This document shows, in pieces, positions 8,901 to 16,777 of a stretch of DNA of 64,000 nucleotides. A program made the translations under genes and the position numbers. The notes beneath the pieces were generated by a model. The model worked only from the letters and a program-made list of their open reading frames with translations. It did not search any database and was not told where the DNA came from. The number at the start of each line of letters is the position of its first letter. The stretch's first letter is position 1. The stretch is from Desulfosporosinus lacus DSM 15449 (GTDB lineage: Bacteria; Bacillota; Desulfitobacteriia; Desulfitobacteriales; Desulfitobacteriaceae), in assembly GCF_900129935.1 (NCBI RefSeq), contig NZ_FQXJ01000013.1, forward strand, positions 62,001-126,000, written 5' to 3'.

Positions 8901-9015
8901 CGAGCTTTTCGGCGAACTCGCTTTAGCTAAAGCAGAACACGAAGCTTCGGTGACGAAAGTCTCCGGTACGATAGTCTCCAGTGGAGACTATCGCCGAAGC
9001 ACATGGCTTGTAACG
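8901..9015 (-). repeat. Hairpin-rich dispersed repeat R1, copy A
   Basis: Read on the minus strand, 8914-8964 aligns with 35361-35412 (shared CGTCACCGAAG, TGTTC, GCTTTAGCT and CGAG blocks). The copy also contains a perfect 11-bp hairpin CGATAGTCTCC-AGT-GGAGACTATCG at 8969-8993. No transposase is nearby. It could be a relic or a non-autonomous element of IS200/IS605 type, or a structured RNA; undecided. Confidence 0.6.
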
Positions 9016-9076
9016 AATACTATTGTGCTGAGGATAGCTGAGTCTTCTTAGAATTTAATTAACCATAAAAATAAGA

Positions 9077-9105
9077 CCCCGAATCACTATTCCAGTGATT
9101 CGAGG
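9077..9105 (-). terminator. Terminator at the end of operon B
   Basis: CGAATCAC-TATTCCA-GTGATTCG hairpin with additional ACC/GGT pairing, followed on the minus strand by TCTTATTTTTATGG. A second small hairpin GACTGCAG-TCTT-CTGCAGTC lies at 9127-9146, between the aldolase stop and this terminator. Confidence 0.75.
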
Positions 9106-9161
9106 TAATCTATTATGTTTATTAAAGGACTGCAGTCTTCTGCAGTCTGCTATGGAAAAAA

Positions 9162-10055
9162 TTACGCCAAAACAAGGTTTTTAGCCTTTTCCAAAATAAC
9201 AGCCAGTTCTTTCCTTTCTTGTTCTCCCAAAGGCACCAATGGCCTGCGAGGTTCTCCGCCATAGAGTCCCTGCATTTCAAGTGAAGCCTTTAAACCTGCA
9301 ACACCCCAACGTGCTGTTACTGCTTGATTGATATCCAGCAGTCTGAGCTGGAGTTCCTTAGCTTGATGATGCTTTCCAGCCAGCACAAGTTCATGAATTT
9401 CCGCGCATTCATTGGGTAATACGTTAGCTAAAGCAAGAGTTCCTCCTGCAGCTCCCAGTGCTAAGCTGGGATAAAGAAAACTTGCAGACCCGGCAAAAAC
9501 AGCAAACTCAGAAGAAGTAGCATTAATGATCTCTGCAATCTGCACAATATTGCCGCCAGAATCTTTAACACCGATAATATTGGGATGTTTGGCTAACTCA
9601 GCGACTAGTTTGGAGGAAAGATTAATTCCAGAGTTTCCTGGCATATTGTACAAGATAATGGGGATGGGACTCTCATCAGCCACTTCAATGTAGAATTTCT
9701 TGTTCAATTCATCTGTCATAGCTCTTTTATAATAATTTGGACTTAAGACTAAGGCGGCTACAGCTCCAGCTTGAGCAGCATATTTTGTCAATTCGATGGT
9801 TTCTTTGGTCGATTCACATCCGGTCCCAGCTATGACGGGTTTTTTACCGTTGGATAATTTACAAACTGCGCTGATTGACTTTCTTTTTTCCTCAGGACTC
9901 AAGACTATAAATTCTCCGTTAGAACCCAAAACTACAATTCCGGCTAATTTAGACTCCAGCCAGTACGTCATATTATGGGCTAATTTATCGAACGCTAATT
10001 CACCATTTTGAAAGGTTGACGGGATAGGAGCATATATTCCCTGCAGATTAAACAA
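9162..10055 (-). CDS. DapA/HOGA-family Schiff-base aldolase (operon B)
   Basis: A 297-residue class I aldolase/lyase of the dihydrodipicolinate-synthase superfamily. Visible are GSNGEFIVLSPEEK near residue 44 (substrate-carboxylate loop), the catalytic Tyr in ILYNMPGN near 135 and the Schiff-base Lys in GVKDSGGN near 162. It begins with TTG at 10055 behind a GGGGGG site. Its paralog at 33158-34057 shares most of its length. Because transporters, dehydratases and hydroxyacid enzymes surround both, a role on a 2-keto-3-deoxy acid or 4-hydroxy-2-oxo acid is more likely than lysine synthesis. Last gene of operon B, 34 bp after tctA. Confidence 0.88.
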   Translation of the reverse strand: MFNLQGIYAPIPSTFQNGELAFDKLAHNMTYWLESKLAGIVVLGSNGEFIVLSPEEKRKSISAVCKLSNGKKPVIAGTGCESTKETIELTKYAAQAGAVAALVLSPNYYKRAMTDELNKKFYIEVADESPIPIILYNMPGNSGINLSSKLVAELAKHPNIIGVKDSGGNIVQIAEIINATSSEFAVFAGSASFLYPSLALGAAGGTLALANVLPNECAEIHELVLAGKHHQAKELQLRLLDINQAVTARWGVAGLKASLEMQGLYGGEPRRPLVPLGEQERKELAVILEKAKNLVLA

Positions 10056-10089
10056 AACTAACCCCCCTAATAAATGTAGAATTTTATAG

Positions 10090-11595
10090 TTACGCCGTTC
10101 TACTCTTCTGGTAGGACTGAATTGCCTTCTTAATTAATGGATAAAAGATTGCTAGAATCGAGATTCCTAAAATGCTTCCAGAGACTGGTCTCATGAAGAA
10201 GATCATAGGATTTCCGCCGGAGATAATCATAGACTGTCTGAGGGAAGTTTCCAGAAGGATCCCTAGTACTAAGGCCAAGACCATTGGTGCCGCCGGATAG
10301 TCCATCTTCTTCATGAAAAAACCTAAGGCTCCAAACCCTATGGTTAAACCGACATCAAACATGCTGTTATTCAAGCTGTAGGATCCAATCAGGATAAAGC
10401 TCATCACCGTTGCATTTAAAATCGGTCTCGGTACATTGAGAATCTTGATAAACAAGGGGACAGCAAGAATCGCTAATATTAACAGAAAGATGTTCCCAAT
10501 ATACATACTGCCAATAAGACCCCAGACAAAGTCAGGATTATTTTCAAAAAGCATAGGACCGGGTCTTAAGCCGAACATCATTAGGGCCCCAAGCATAATG
10601 GCTGTGCTTCCTGAGCCAGGAACACCCAATGTCAACATCGGTACCATCGCGCCAATAGAAGCAGCATTATTCGACGATTCTGGTGCAGCCACCCCTTCGA
10701 TCACACCAGTTCCGAACTCTTCACTGCGTTTTGAGGTCTTCTTCGCTACCCCATACGAGATGAAGGAGGCAATGGTAGCACCAGCACCGGGAAGCATCCC
10801 GATAAAAAAGCCAATACCTGTACCTCTGAAAATATGGGGCAAGGAAAACTTCCAATCTTCTTTGGAGGGGAGAAGTTTACGCCAGGTAACATCCTTCTTA
10901 TCAATCTTAATGGTACATTCTTCCGTTCCGCAGGTAAGAATCTCCGCAATACCGAAAAGGCCCATCGCCACAGGAATAAAGTCTAACCCTTCATATAAAT
11001 GCATGGAGCCAAAAGTAAAGCGAGGAATACCCTGCATCAAATCCAGACCCACTGTCGCAAAGAACAAACCCACCAAGGCGGATATAAATCCTTTAGAAGG
11101 ATACTTGCCTGTCATACCTGCAATGGTTGTTAGACCTAAGACCATCAGCGAAAAGTATTCGGGCGGACCAAACCTTACAGCAAAGACTGCTAGCGCAGGG
11201 GCTAAGAACATAAAGGCTATAACAGAGATTGTTCCACCGATAATGGAAGCAAAAGCAGCCATCCCTAAAGCCTGCGCGGCTCTTCCTTTTTTAGCAAGGG
11301 GGTAACCATCGAGGGTCGTCATGACTGCCGCAGAATCACCAGGTGTGTTAATGAGAATTGAGGTAATAGATCCCCCATACATTGCTCCGTAGTAAATTCC
11401 GGTCAGCATAATAATTCCTGAGATTGGATTAGCTCCAAAAGTTAAGGGGAGAAGTACGGCAATCCCAGCAGCAGGTCCCAAGCCAGGTAGTGCTCCCACG
11501 AGTGTGCCGAAAACAACTCCAACCAGACAATATAATAAATTCATAGGATCATTGGCTACGGACAGGCCAAAAAGTAAATTTTGTAATGTTTCCAT
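10090..11595 (-). CDS. tctA: TctA large membrane subunit of a tripartite tricarboxylate transporter
   Basis: A 501-residue protein with about 11-12 membrane segments and the family signatures ALPGLGPAAGIAVLLPLTFG near residue 38, GGSITSILINTPGD near 75 and, in the second half, GIGFFIGMLPGAGATIASF near 265, reflecting the two-fold repeat. It is the permease of a TTT system that takes up carboxylates using the solute-binding TctC and small TctB. It follows tctB by 12 bp and has AAGGAGGTGG before the start. The ligand cannot be told from this subunit. Confidence 0.95.
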   Translation of the reverse strand: METLQNLLFGLSVANDPMNLLYCLVGVVFGTLVGALPGLGPAAGIAVLLPLTFGANPISGIIMLTGIYYGAMYGGSITSILINTPGDSAAVMTTLDGYPLAKKGRAAQALGMAAFASIIGGTISVIAFMFLAPALAVFAVRFGPPEYFSLMVLGLTTIAGMTGKYPSKGFISALVGLFFATVGLDLMQGIPRFTFGSMHLYEGLDFIPVAMGLFGIAEILTCGTEECTIKIDKKDVTWRKLLPSKEDWKFSLPHIFRGTGIGFFIGMLPGAGATIASFISYGVAKKTSKRSEEFGTGVIEGVAAPESSNNAASIGAMVPMLTLGVPGSGSTAIMLGALMMFGLRPGPMLFENNPDFVWGLIGSMYIGNIFLLILAILAVPLFIKILNVPRPILNATVMSFILIGSYSLNNSMFDVGLTIGFGALGFFMKKMDYPAAPMVLALVLGILLETSLRQSMIISGGNPMIFFMRPVSGSILGISILAIFYPLIKKAIQSYQKSRTA

Positions 11596-11607
11596 ATTGC
11601 CACCTCC

Positions 11608-12060
11608 TTAAAATCCAAAAATACCTTTGGGCAACGGAACGCTGAGAACCTTAACAAAAATTCCAAACAATAAAACCGGAGTACAAACTGTTAGTCCGAT
11701 CACTGTTTTCCAACTCTGCGTTCCCATAAGTTTCGCAATGACTCCTACCATTAGGCCCAAGGCAACAAGAAGTCCTGTAACCGGAGTAATTATCATTACC
11801 AGAGTAGAGCTCCCGATGACGATGAAGAAGTTCGTAAAATCACCGGCCTTAAATGGATTAGCCAGTTTGCTCGCAAATTTTGTAAATGTCTTCACAGCTG
11901 GAATAAATGCAACCAGTGCTATGCTGATCCCTAGCCAATAAGGCATAAACCCCGGCCCTGGAGTTCCATCAACCATGTAATCTAAGTTTGATGATTGAAA
12001 TGTTAAGAAAAGTCCAGATAAGATAATTAAAAAACTCACAATACGATTTGCAATACGCAT
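11608..12060 (-). CDS. tctB: TctB small membrane subunit
   Basis: A 150-residue protein with four hydrophobic segments (near 8-25, 38-55, 80-100, 120-145), the size and pattern of TctB. The motif GPGFMPYWLGISIALVAF near residue 35 is characteristic. Start ATG with AAGGAGGGGG. It lies between the MTHSLHR gene and tctA, which is an unusual order because the ferredoxin pair separates it from the tctC gene. Confidence 0.92.
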   Translation of the reverse strand: MRIANRIVSFLIILSGLFLTFQSSNLDYMVDGTPGPGFMPYWLGISIALVAFIPAVKTFTKFASKLANPFKAGDFTNFFIVIGSSTLVMIITPVTGLLVALGLMVGVIAKLMGTQSWKTVIGLTVCTPVLLFGIFVKVLSVPLPKGIFGF

Positions 12061-12088
12061 TTGACTTAACCCCCTCCTTGCTTAAGAA

Positions 12089-12718
12089 CTATTTGTTAGG
12101 AACACATTTTTCAAATAATTTTTCTGCCCGTTCGGTATTATATATACCACATATACAAAGAGGACTGATTATTACTGTTGCTTGCTGTGCAGATATTTTA
12201 CCTTGTTTAACTTTATCCATGGTTTCTTCAATTAAAGTTCTGGAGACTAAGCCATGTCCGCACATTGTCATCAATTCCAGAACCTCCTCAGCAGGAAGCT
12301 TATCTTTTTTTCCCCAAACATCCAAAGATAAGTTTATGGAGTGTGGTTTAATTCCGTATTCTTTACACATATTCAAAGTATGTTCGATAGGACCAGAAAG
12401 AGTTACCGACATTCCTGTGTCTAATTCCTGCATCTTTTTAATGGCAGCAAATGCTTTTTCTTTGCTGGCAAAGTTACACCGTATACGAGGGACCTTCGTG
12501 AATCTCGAGCGGATTTGCTCCAGGGTTACGCCTGAAAGAGTGGTACCTGTTTCATTCGATCCAATATTAGTTGGCCCTATCTCCCAGACCGCATCTAGAA
12601 TTTTACTCATCCCCTCCCTTGATCCGATATGGTTGATTCCGGATGCGGCAGTGACCAGCAAGGTAAAATCATTTTTTAGATATTCATCGGTTCCTCTCCG
12701 ATGTAATGAATGCGTCAT
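12089..12718 (-). CDS. Long form of the MTHSLHR partner protein (unknown family)
   Basis: A 209-residue protein without a family I can name. Residues 1-135 match the short protein at 5230-5649: MTHSLHRRGT, GINHIGSREG, IGPTNIGS, an IRCNFASKEKAF segment and GIKPHSINLSLDVWG. The additional C-terminal 70 residues hold four cysteines in MCGHG (near 156), LCICG (near 190) and EKCVP (near 205), compatible with a metal site. The MCGHG string also occurs around the catalytic Cys of proline racemases, but nothing else of that fold is apparent. It follows the ferredoxin-like gene by 13 bp with a GGGGGTG site, so co-translation is likely. Confidence 0.82.
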   Translation of the reverse strand: MTHSLHRRGTDEYLKNDFTLLVTAASGINHIGSREGMSKILDAVWEIGPTNIGSNETGTTLSGVTLEQIRSRFTKVPRIRCNFASKEKAFAAIKKMQELDTGMSVTLSGPIEHTLNMCKEYGIKPHSINLSLDVWGKKDKLPAEEVLELMTMCGHGLVSRTLIEETMDKVKQGKISAQQATVIISPLCICGIYNTERAEKLFEKCVPNK

Positions 12719-12731
12719 ATAATTACACCCC

Positions 12732-13547
12732 CTAAGCCTCTCTAGTTATCACTAAAGGCCTGCCCATTCCCAGATTTATTTTTGCATTCGCCCTATGGGC
12801 CATTCCTATCTTTTGAAGTCTAGGAAGGACAGGAATTGTTCCATCTTCATCAAAACAACATATCAGATCAAGAGAAAACACTGTGTCTAAATCCTTGGCA
12901 ACTTCTTTAGCTGCTTCCAAGATTTTTTCCATATTTTCAATTTTAGTGCGACACTCAACAATCGCCGAAATCACTCTCTCTTGTTTGTACTCTTCTTTAA
13001 AAGTTCCTTTTGTGCGATCCTCCATCAGGTGGGTGAGCGGGTTGCCTTCTTCATATTCTACCCCAAGTTTCGCCAAGGCCATCGTGACTTTTTCAACCTC
13101 ATTAAAATCAGTGCCGAGACATGGTCTGCCCATTTCAATAGCAATTCCGATCTCGCCGCGACAAATCCTGCCGGTAACATCATTCGTTTTGACTTCTTCA
13201 GTTCCACGGCCAGGCACACCTGTAAGGTGGTGTGAGGTAGCAGGGTTACTGAAAAACCGTCGAACTTCTCTGGGTGTTCCCTCAATCTGTTCTAATGGCT
13301 CATAGATCGCGTTATTAGGGCATTTATGAACTCTTTTATAAGATCCTTTTAGGATCACTGAATCTGATGATTCCTTATAAACAGCCTTATCTGCGCATTT
13401 TGCAAACCTTTGACGGATACAGTTACCACATTCTACACAGAGGACTTGATCTATAACCGCAACTTCATCAACCATACTTATTGCATTATAGGGGCAATAG
13501 GGCAAGCATCTGCCGCAACCGCTACATTTTTCCTTATCAATCAACAT
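12732..13547 (-). CDS. Dicluster ferredoxin with a novel C-terminal domain (module copy B)
   Basis: A 271-residue paralog of the protein at 5652-6374. First cluster: CSGCGRCLPYCP at residues 8-19. In the second cluster, CVECGNCIRQ is separated from the last cysteine-proline pair (KCPNNAIYEP) by about 30 extra residues. The insert begins FAKCADKAVYKE, which resembles the KCPxNAIYEP that follows it, so it looks like an internal duplication. The C-terminal domain keeps GRGTEEVKTNDVTG, EMGRPCLGT, NPLTHLMEDR and the end KINLGMGRPL. ATG follows AGGGGGAAG. It sits between tctC and the MTHSLHR gene within a transporter operon, linking this redox pair to uptake of the same substrate. Confidence 0.85.
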   Translation of the reverse strand: MLIDKEKCSGCGRCLPYCPYNAISMVDEVAVIDQVLCVECGNCIRQRFAKCADKAVYKESSDSVILKGSYKRVHKCPNNAIYEPLEQIEGTPREVRRFFSNPATSHHLTGVPGRGTEEVKTNDVTGRICRGEIGIAIEMGRPCLGTDFNEVEKVTMALAKLGVEYEEGNPLTHLMEDRTKGTFKEEYKQERVISAIVECRTKIENMEKILEAAKEVAKDLDTVFSLDLICCFDEDGTIPVLPRLQKIGMAHRANAKINLGMGRPLVITREA

Positions 13548-13619
13548 CTCTTACTTCCCCCTAGATCAAGTTAGACAATCTCATACTATCCTCTGTACAC
13601 CAGAATATAATAAAGAAAA

Positions 13620-13806
13620 CTTGCTTGGCGTCAAACCTCCAGGTGCAGGCGCCGCCTTAGCGCTCTTATGCGCTGGCCATGGATGGCCGAGTGTCCCTGT
13701 AGCCAAGGATGGCGAGAAGGGACCTTTCAGAAAGTATGTAACACAAGTAATACTTTCTGTCTAGAAGTAGAGTGTAGAGGAGTCGCCACGAGAATCGGCT
13801 CCTCTT
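13620..13806. repeat. Structured intergenic region after tctC with repeat R2 copy A
   Basis: Three hairpins are readable: GGCCATGGATGGCC near 13675, CAGAAAGTAT/ATACTTTCTG (13728-13737 with 13750-13759), and AGAGGAGTCG/CGGCTCCTCT near 13775-13806 immediately after the tctC stop. The stretch 13678-13724 resembles the minus strand of 20779-20829. No U-tract follows the tctC-proximal hairpin, so it may protect the tctC mRNA rather than end it. Confidence 0.5.
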
Positions 13807-13819
13807 CCTAAATCCAGAA

Positions 13820-14815
13820 CTACTTTCCTATCACGCCAAGATATTTCTCAAACATTGTACTCATAGTCTCACTCTCTTTGGTGAATTCTTCGGACATCAT
13901 AATTGTTTCTTCCATAAAGTTGTCAGCAACGAACTTCTTCCATTCTGGGGTTGCTGCAGCTTTCGCAAACATATCTTCTAAATACTTAACATTTTCAGCA
14001 GAAAGACCCGAAGGCGCCACAATTCCACGAGTTTGAGCCATTACAATGTCAAATCCTGATTCCTTCAAAGTCGGAATATCTTTCAGTTCTCCGCTTACGC
14101 GTTTTTCCGTAGTAACCGCCAAAGCTCGTAATTTTCCTGCTTCTATCTGAGCAGCAGCTTCACTGGGTCCTAAGAAGCCGAAAGTGGTGTGTTGTCCCAT
14201 TATCGCAGTCATTACTTCTCCACCGCCGCCGAAGGGTACATACTTCATCTTGGCACCGCTTTTTTCTTGAAGCGAATAGAATGTAATGGCATCGACGGAA
14301 AGGCCGCTTGAACCTGCAGCACTAATCTTTTCAGGGTTAGCTTTTGCATCTGCCAGTAACTCTGCCAAGGTTTGATACTTGGAATCTGCACTCACCAGCA
14401 AAAGATTAGGATCAACGCATAAGGCTATTACATGAGTAAAATCTTTATAAGATACAGGAGATTGGCCAGACAAAGGGCCTGTATAGAAACTAGAGCTAAC
14501 CGTACTCAACTCATAGGGATCTCCCTTGTGATCATTGGCTACATATGACCAACCAATAGACCCTGAACCGCCTGGTTTGTTCACGACAACTATGGGCTTT
14601 GGAGAAAGTTTGTTATCCGCAATAACTTTTGTCAGGGTCCGGATAAAAACATCACTGCCACCTCCGGCACCCATAGGTACGATCATTTCAAAAGGTTTTT
14701 CGGGATAATTTGCTTGAGCTTGAGGTGCGTCGGCTTTACCGCTGCAACCAACTACGGTGGTGAGTGCGAATAGACAAGCCATTATCATTGCCATCCAACG
14801 AGTATTTCTTTTCAT
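13820..14815 (-). CDS. tctC: TctC solute-binding lipoprotein of the operon B transporter
   Basis: A 331-residue extracytoplasmic receptor of the TTT family. The N-terminus is a lipoprotein signal: basic MKRN, hydrophobic core, lipobox TVVGC with Cys24. The mature part shows YPEKPFEMIVPMGAGGGSDV (the family carboxylate-binding loop), NKPGGSGSIGW near 85 and a second lobe typical of the fold. It is anchored to the outer face of the membrane and delivers substrate to TctAB. Start ATG behind GGAGGAG. It precedes the ferredoxin pair in the operon and is followed by strong hairpins, often seen after binding-protein genes that need high expression. Confidence 0.94.
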   Translation of the reverse strand: MKRNTRWMAMIMACLFALTTVVGCSGKADAPQAQANYPEKPFEMIVPMGAGGGSDVFIRTLTKVIADNKLSPKPIVVVNKPGGSGSIGWSYVANDHKGDPYELSTVSSSFYTGPLSGQSPVSYKDFTHVIALCVDPNLLLVSADSKYQTLAELLADAKANPEKISAAGSSGLSVDAITFYSLQEKSGAKMKYVPFGGGGEVMTAIMGQHTTFGFLGPSEAAAQIEAGKLRALAVTTEKRVSGELKDIPTLKESGFDIVMAQTRGIVAPSGLSAENVKYLEDMFAKAAATPEWKKFVADNFMEETIMMSEEFTKESETMSTMFEKYLGVIGK

Positions 14816-15010
14816 CTCTCCAACTCCTCCAGTTCTTTTTTAATTCGTCACCAGAAAATGTTTTATACCGAAATAACTCTTCCTTATAGGACTTATTTTA
14901 AAATAGTGGTTAGCACTCCCCCTTTTCTTTAATTACCAATAATTCAAAATAGGTCAATTATCCACAATAACAAATTTGTGTTATTTGACGTTAAAATTAT
15001 AGAGTTTAAC

Positions 15011-15823
15011 CTAACCTTCTTTTATAAGCCGATTTACGTAATCAAATGATGCCTTTGCAGCACTGTAACAATCAGGTAACTGGTCAATCTCCATGGAGAT
15101 ATAACGGTTATACCCTAAAGCTTTAAGGACCCTTACAGCATCGACGAAATCAATTTTACTTGTTCCCGGCACTCCACGATCGTTATCAGCAAAATGCATA
15201 TGAAGATTAAAATCTTTAGCCTCAATAAAACTTGCCGCCTGAGACTTGTCCTCAATATTCATATGAAAAACATCCATCATGATGAACAGATTAGAGAGTT
15301 GTTGTTGCTTAACCCATGCCAAGGCTTCCTGGGTGGAGTTGAGATTGTCGATCGCAAATCGACACTGTGGTTCCAATGTGATGGTGACATTCTTCAACGC
15401 CGCATATTGACATACAATTTTAAAAGCCTGGTCTCTCCATTCTTTAGCTTGAACTTGATCTCCTTGCTTGACATTCCCACGCAATTTGCCTATGTTAACC
15501 TGAGCTCCAAGCCTTGCAGCAAAGTCAACTGCTGCCTTTGTCCGTTCAACCGCCTCGTTTCTTACACCTTCGTCTGACGATGTAAAGGAAATTTTGTCCT
15601 CTGCAACGATTGGTCCCGTTCCAACAGCAGCTAACTCCAGATCATAACTCATAAGCAACCGGCAAAATTCATCTTGGTCCATCTCCCTGGGGTCACGGAC
15701 GAAAGCTTCTACTCCCTGGTATCCTATCCCCTTGAGGGAAGCAAACATTTCCTTAAGATCTCCCCGATAGGCCAAGTACTTACCTTTTGTGTCAGGTGTG
15801 CAAACAGTGTAGGCTAGCTTCAT
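15011..15823 (-). CDS. Xylose-isomerase-like TIM-barrel (sugar phosphate isomerase/epimerase)
   Basis: A 270-residue AP-endonuclease-2/hydroxypyruvate-isomerase-like protein. The barrel motifs GYQGVEAFV near residue 34, TLEPQCRF near 148, FIMMDVFHMNIE near 180, HMHFADNDRGVPG near 207 and ISMEID near 245 supply the metal-binding Glu, Asp, His and Glu positions of the superfamily. Members in four-carbon acid-sugar pathways isomerise 2-oxo intermediates; that is suggested here by the adjacent dehydrogenase of the LtnD type and the PdxA-like gene. The 195 bp between it and tctC contain an AATAAC/GTTATT palindrome (about 14967-14986) and may hold a secondary promoter. Confidence 0.82.
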   Translation of the reverse strand: MKLAYTVCTPDTKGKYLAYRGDLKEMFASLKGIGYQGVEAFVRDPREMDQDEFCRLLMSYDLELAAVGTGPIVAEDKISFTSSDEGVRNEAVERTKAAVDFAARLGAQVNIGKLRGNVKQGDQVQAKEWRDQAFKIVCQYAALKNVTITLEPQCRFAIDNLNSTQEALAWVKQQQLSNLFIMMDVFHMNIEDKSQAASFIEAKDFNLHMHFADNDRGVPGTSKIDFVDAVRVLKALGYNRYISMEIDQLPDCYSAAKASFDYVNRLIKEG

Positions 15824-15865
15824 ACTTTTTCTCCCTGTCTTTGTTATTTAAAGTCAAACCATTTC

Positions 15866-16747
15866 TCAACTTCTGTAGCTGACTCCAAGTAAGTCCTCAA
15901 AGACCGCGATCATACTGCCTTTGTCTTTTTCGCCATGACCCTTCAATAAGGCCATCTGGTATGTGGTGGTCGCCGAACTCAATACCGGCATAGGAATACA
16001 AAGATTGGCTCCAATCTCCGCAGCGCTGATTAGGTCTTTGTAAGCGTTTTTCAAAGGATATCCATCGACAAAACTATCCTTCAAAATGCGGGGAATGAAA
16101 AACTCGGATGCATAACTTTTCCCTGTGCCACTGTTTACCACCTCACCGACATTCTCCGGGTCCAACCCCATCTTTACAGACATGGGAAGAACTTCTGCCA
16201 GTGCGGCGACGTTTATATCGAACAATAGTTGGTTAATCAGTTTGGTAAGTTGACCACTTCCGGTGTCACCCATGTAAAGAATTTTAGTGCCCATACATTC
16301 TAAATAAGGCATCATCTCAGCATAAACTTCTTTTTTCCCTCCACACATTACAGTGAGGGTGCCTTCCATGGCACGGGCTTCCATGCCTGAAACAGGTGCA
16401 TCAAGAAATTTAACACCTTTCTCTTCCAGACTTTTAGCAATTTCTAAGGTTGTTGAGTACTTAATCGTACTAAAGTCAACTATGATCTGACCTTTTCTGA
16501 GATGATGGATAATCCCATTTTCTCCCAGAAGCACTTTATGTACTACATTACTGTCAGGAAGACAAAGAAAAATAATATCGGCTGGAACGATTTCCAACAA
16601 ATTTGTGCTTGTTTTAGCTCCCCTTTTTTCAAATTCAAGAAAGCTGTCTGCTCTAGTATCAATGACCGTGAGCTCCGCACCACTCTTAAGCAGATTCAGT
16701 GCTATGTGCTTACCCATCTGTCCTAGACCAATAAAACCAAGCTTCAT
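15866..16747 (-). CDS. 3-hydroxyisobutyrate-dehydrogenase-family oxidoreductase
   Basis: A 293-residue beta-hydroxyacid dehydrogenase. It shows the NAD(P) motif GFIGLGQMGKHIA at residues 4-16, the substrate-binding segment DAPVSGMEARAMEGTLT near 116 and the catalytic Lys in GQLTKLINQLL near 165. Relatives include GarR (tartronate semialdehyde reductase) and LtnD (L-threonate dehydrogenase). Encoded between the PdxA-like dehydrogenase (30 bp upstream) and the TIM-barrel isomerase (42 bp downstream), it probably oxidises or reduces a short hydroxyacid in the cytoplasm. GAGGAGTG precedes the ATG. Exact substrate unknown. Confidence 0.9.
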   Translation of the reverse strand: MKLGFIGLGQMGKHIALNLLKSGAELTVIDTRADSFLEFEKRGAKTSTNLLEIVPADIIFLCLPDSNVVHKVLLGENGIIHHLRKGQIIVDFSTIKYSTTLEIAKSLEEKGVKFLDAPVSGMEARAMEGTLTVMCGGKKEVYAEMMPYLECMGTKILYMGDTGSGQLTKLINQLLFDINVAALAEVLPMSVKMGLDPENVGEVVNSGTGKSYASEFFIPRILKDSFVDGYPLKNAYKDLISAAEIGANLCIPMPVLSSATTTYQMALLKGHGEKDKGSMIAVFEDLLGVSYRS

Positions 16748-16777
16748 AATATATCACTCCTCAAAAGAACGATTAAT

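Noticed and set aside
10436-11305. Plus-strand open frame of 289 codons
   Set aside because: Antisense shadow of tctA; composition is typical of the complement of a hydrophobic gene.
12550-12700. Proline-racemase assignment for the long MTHSLHR protein from its MCGHG string
   Set aside because: Only five residues match, the protein is far shorter than racemases and the second catalytic motif is absent.
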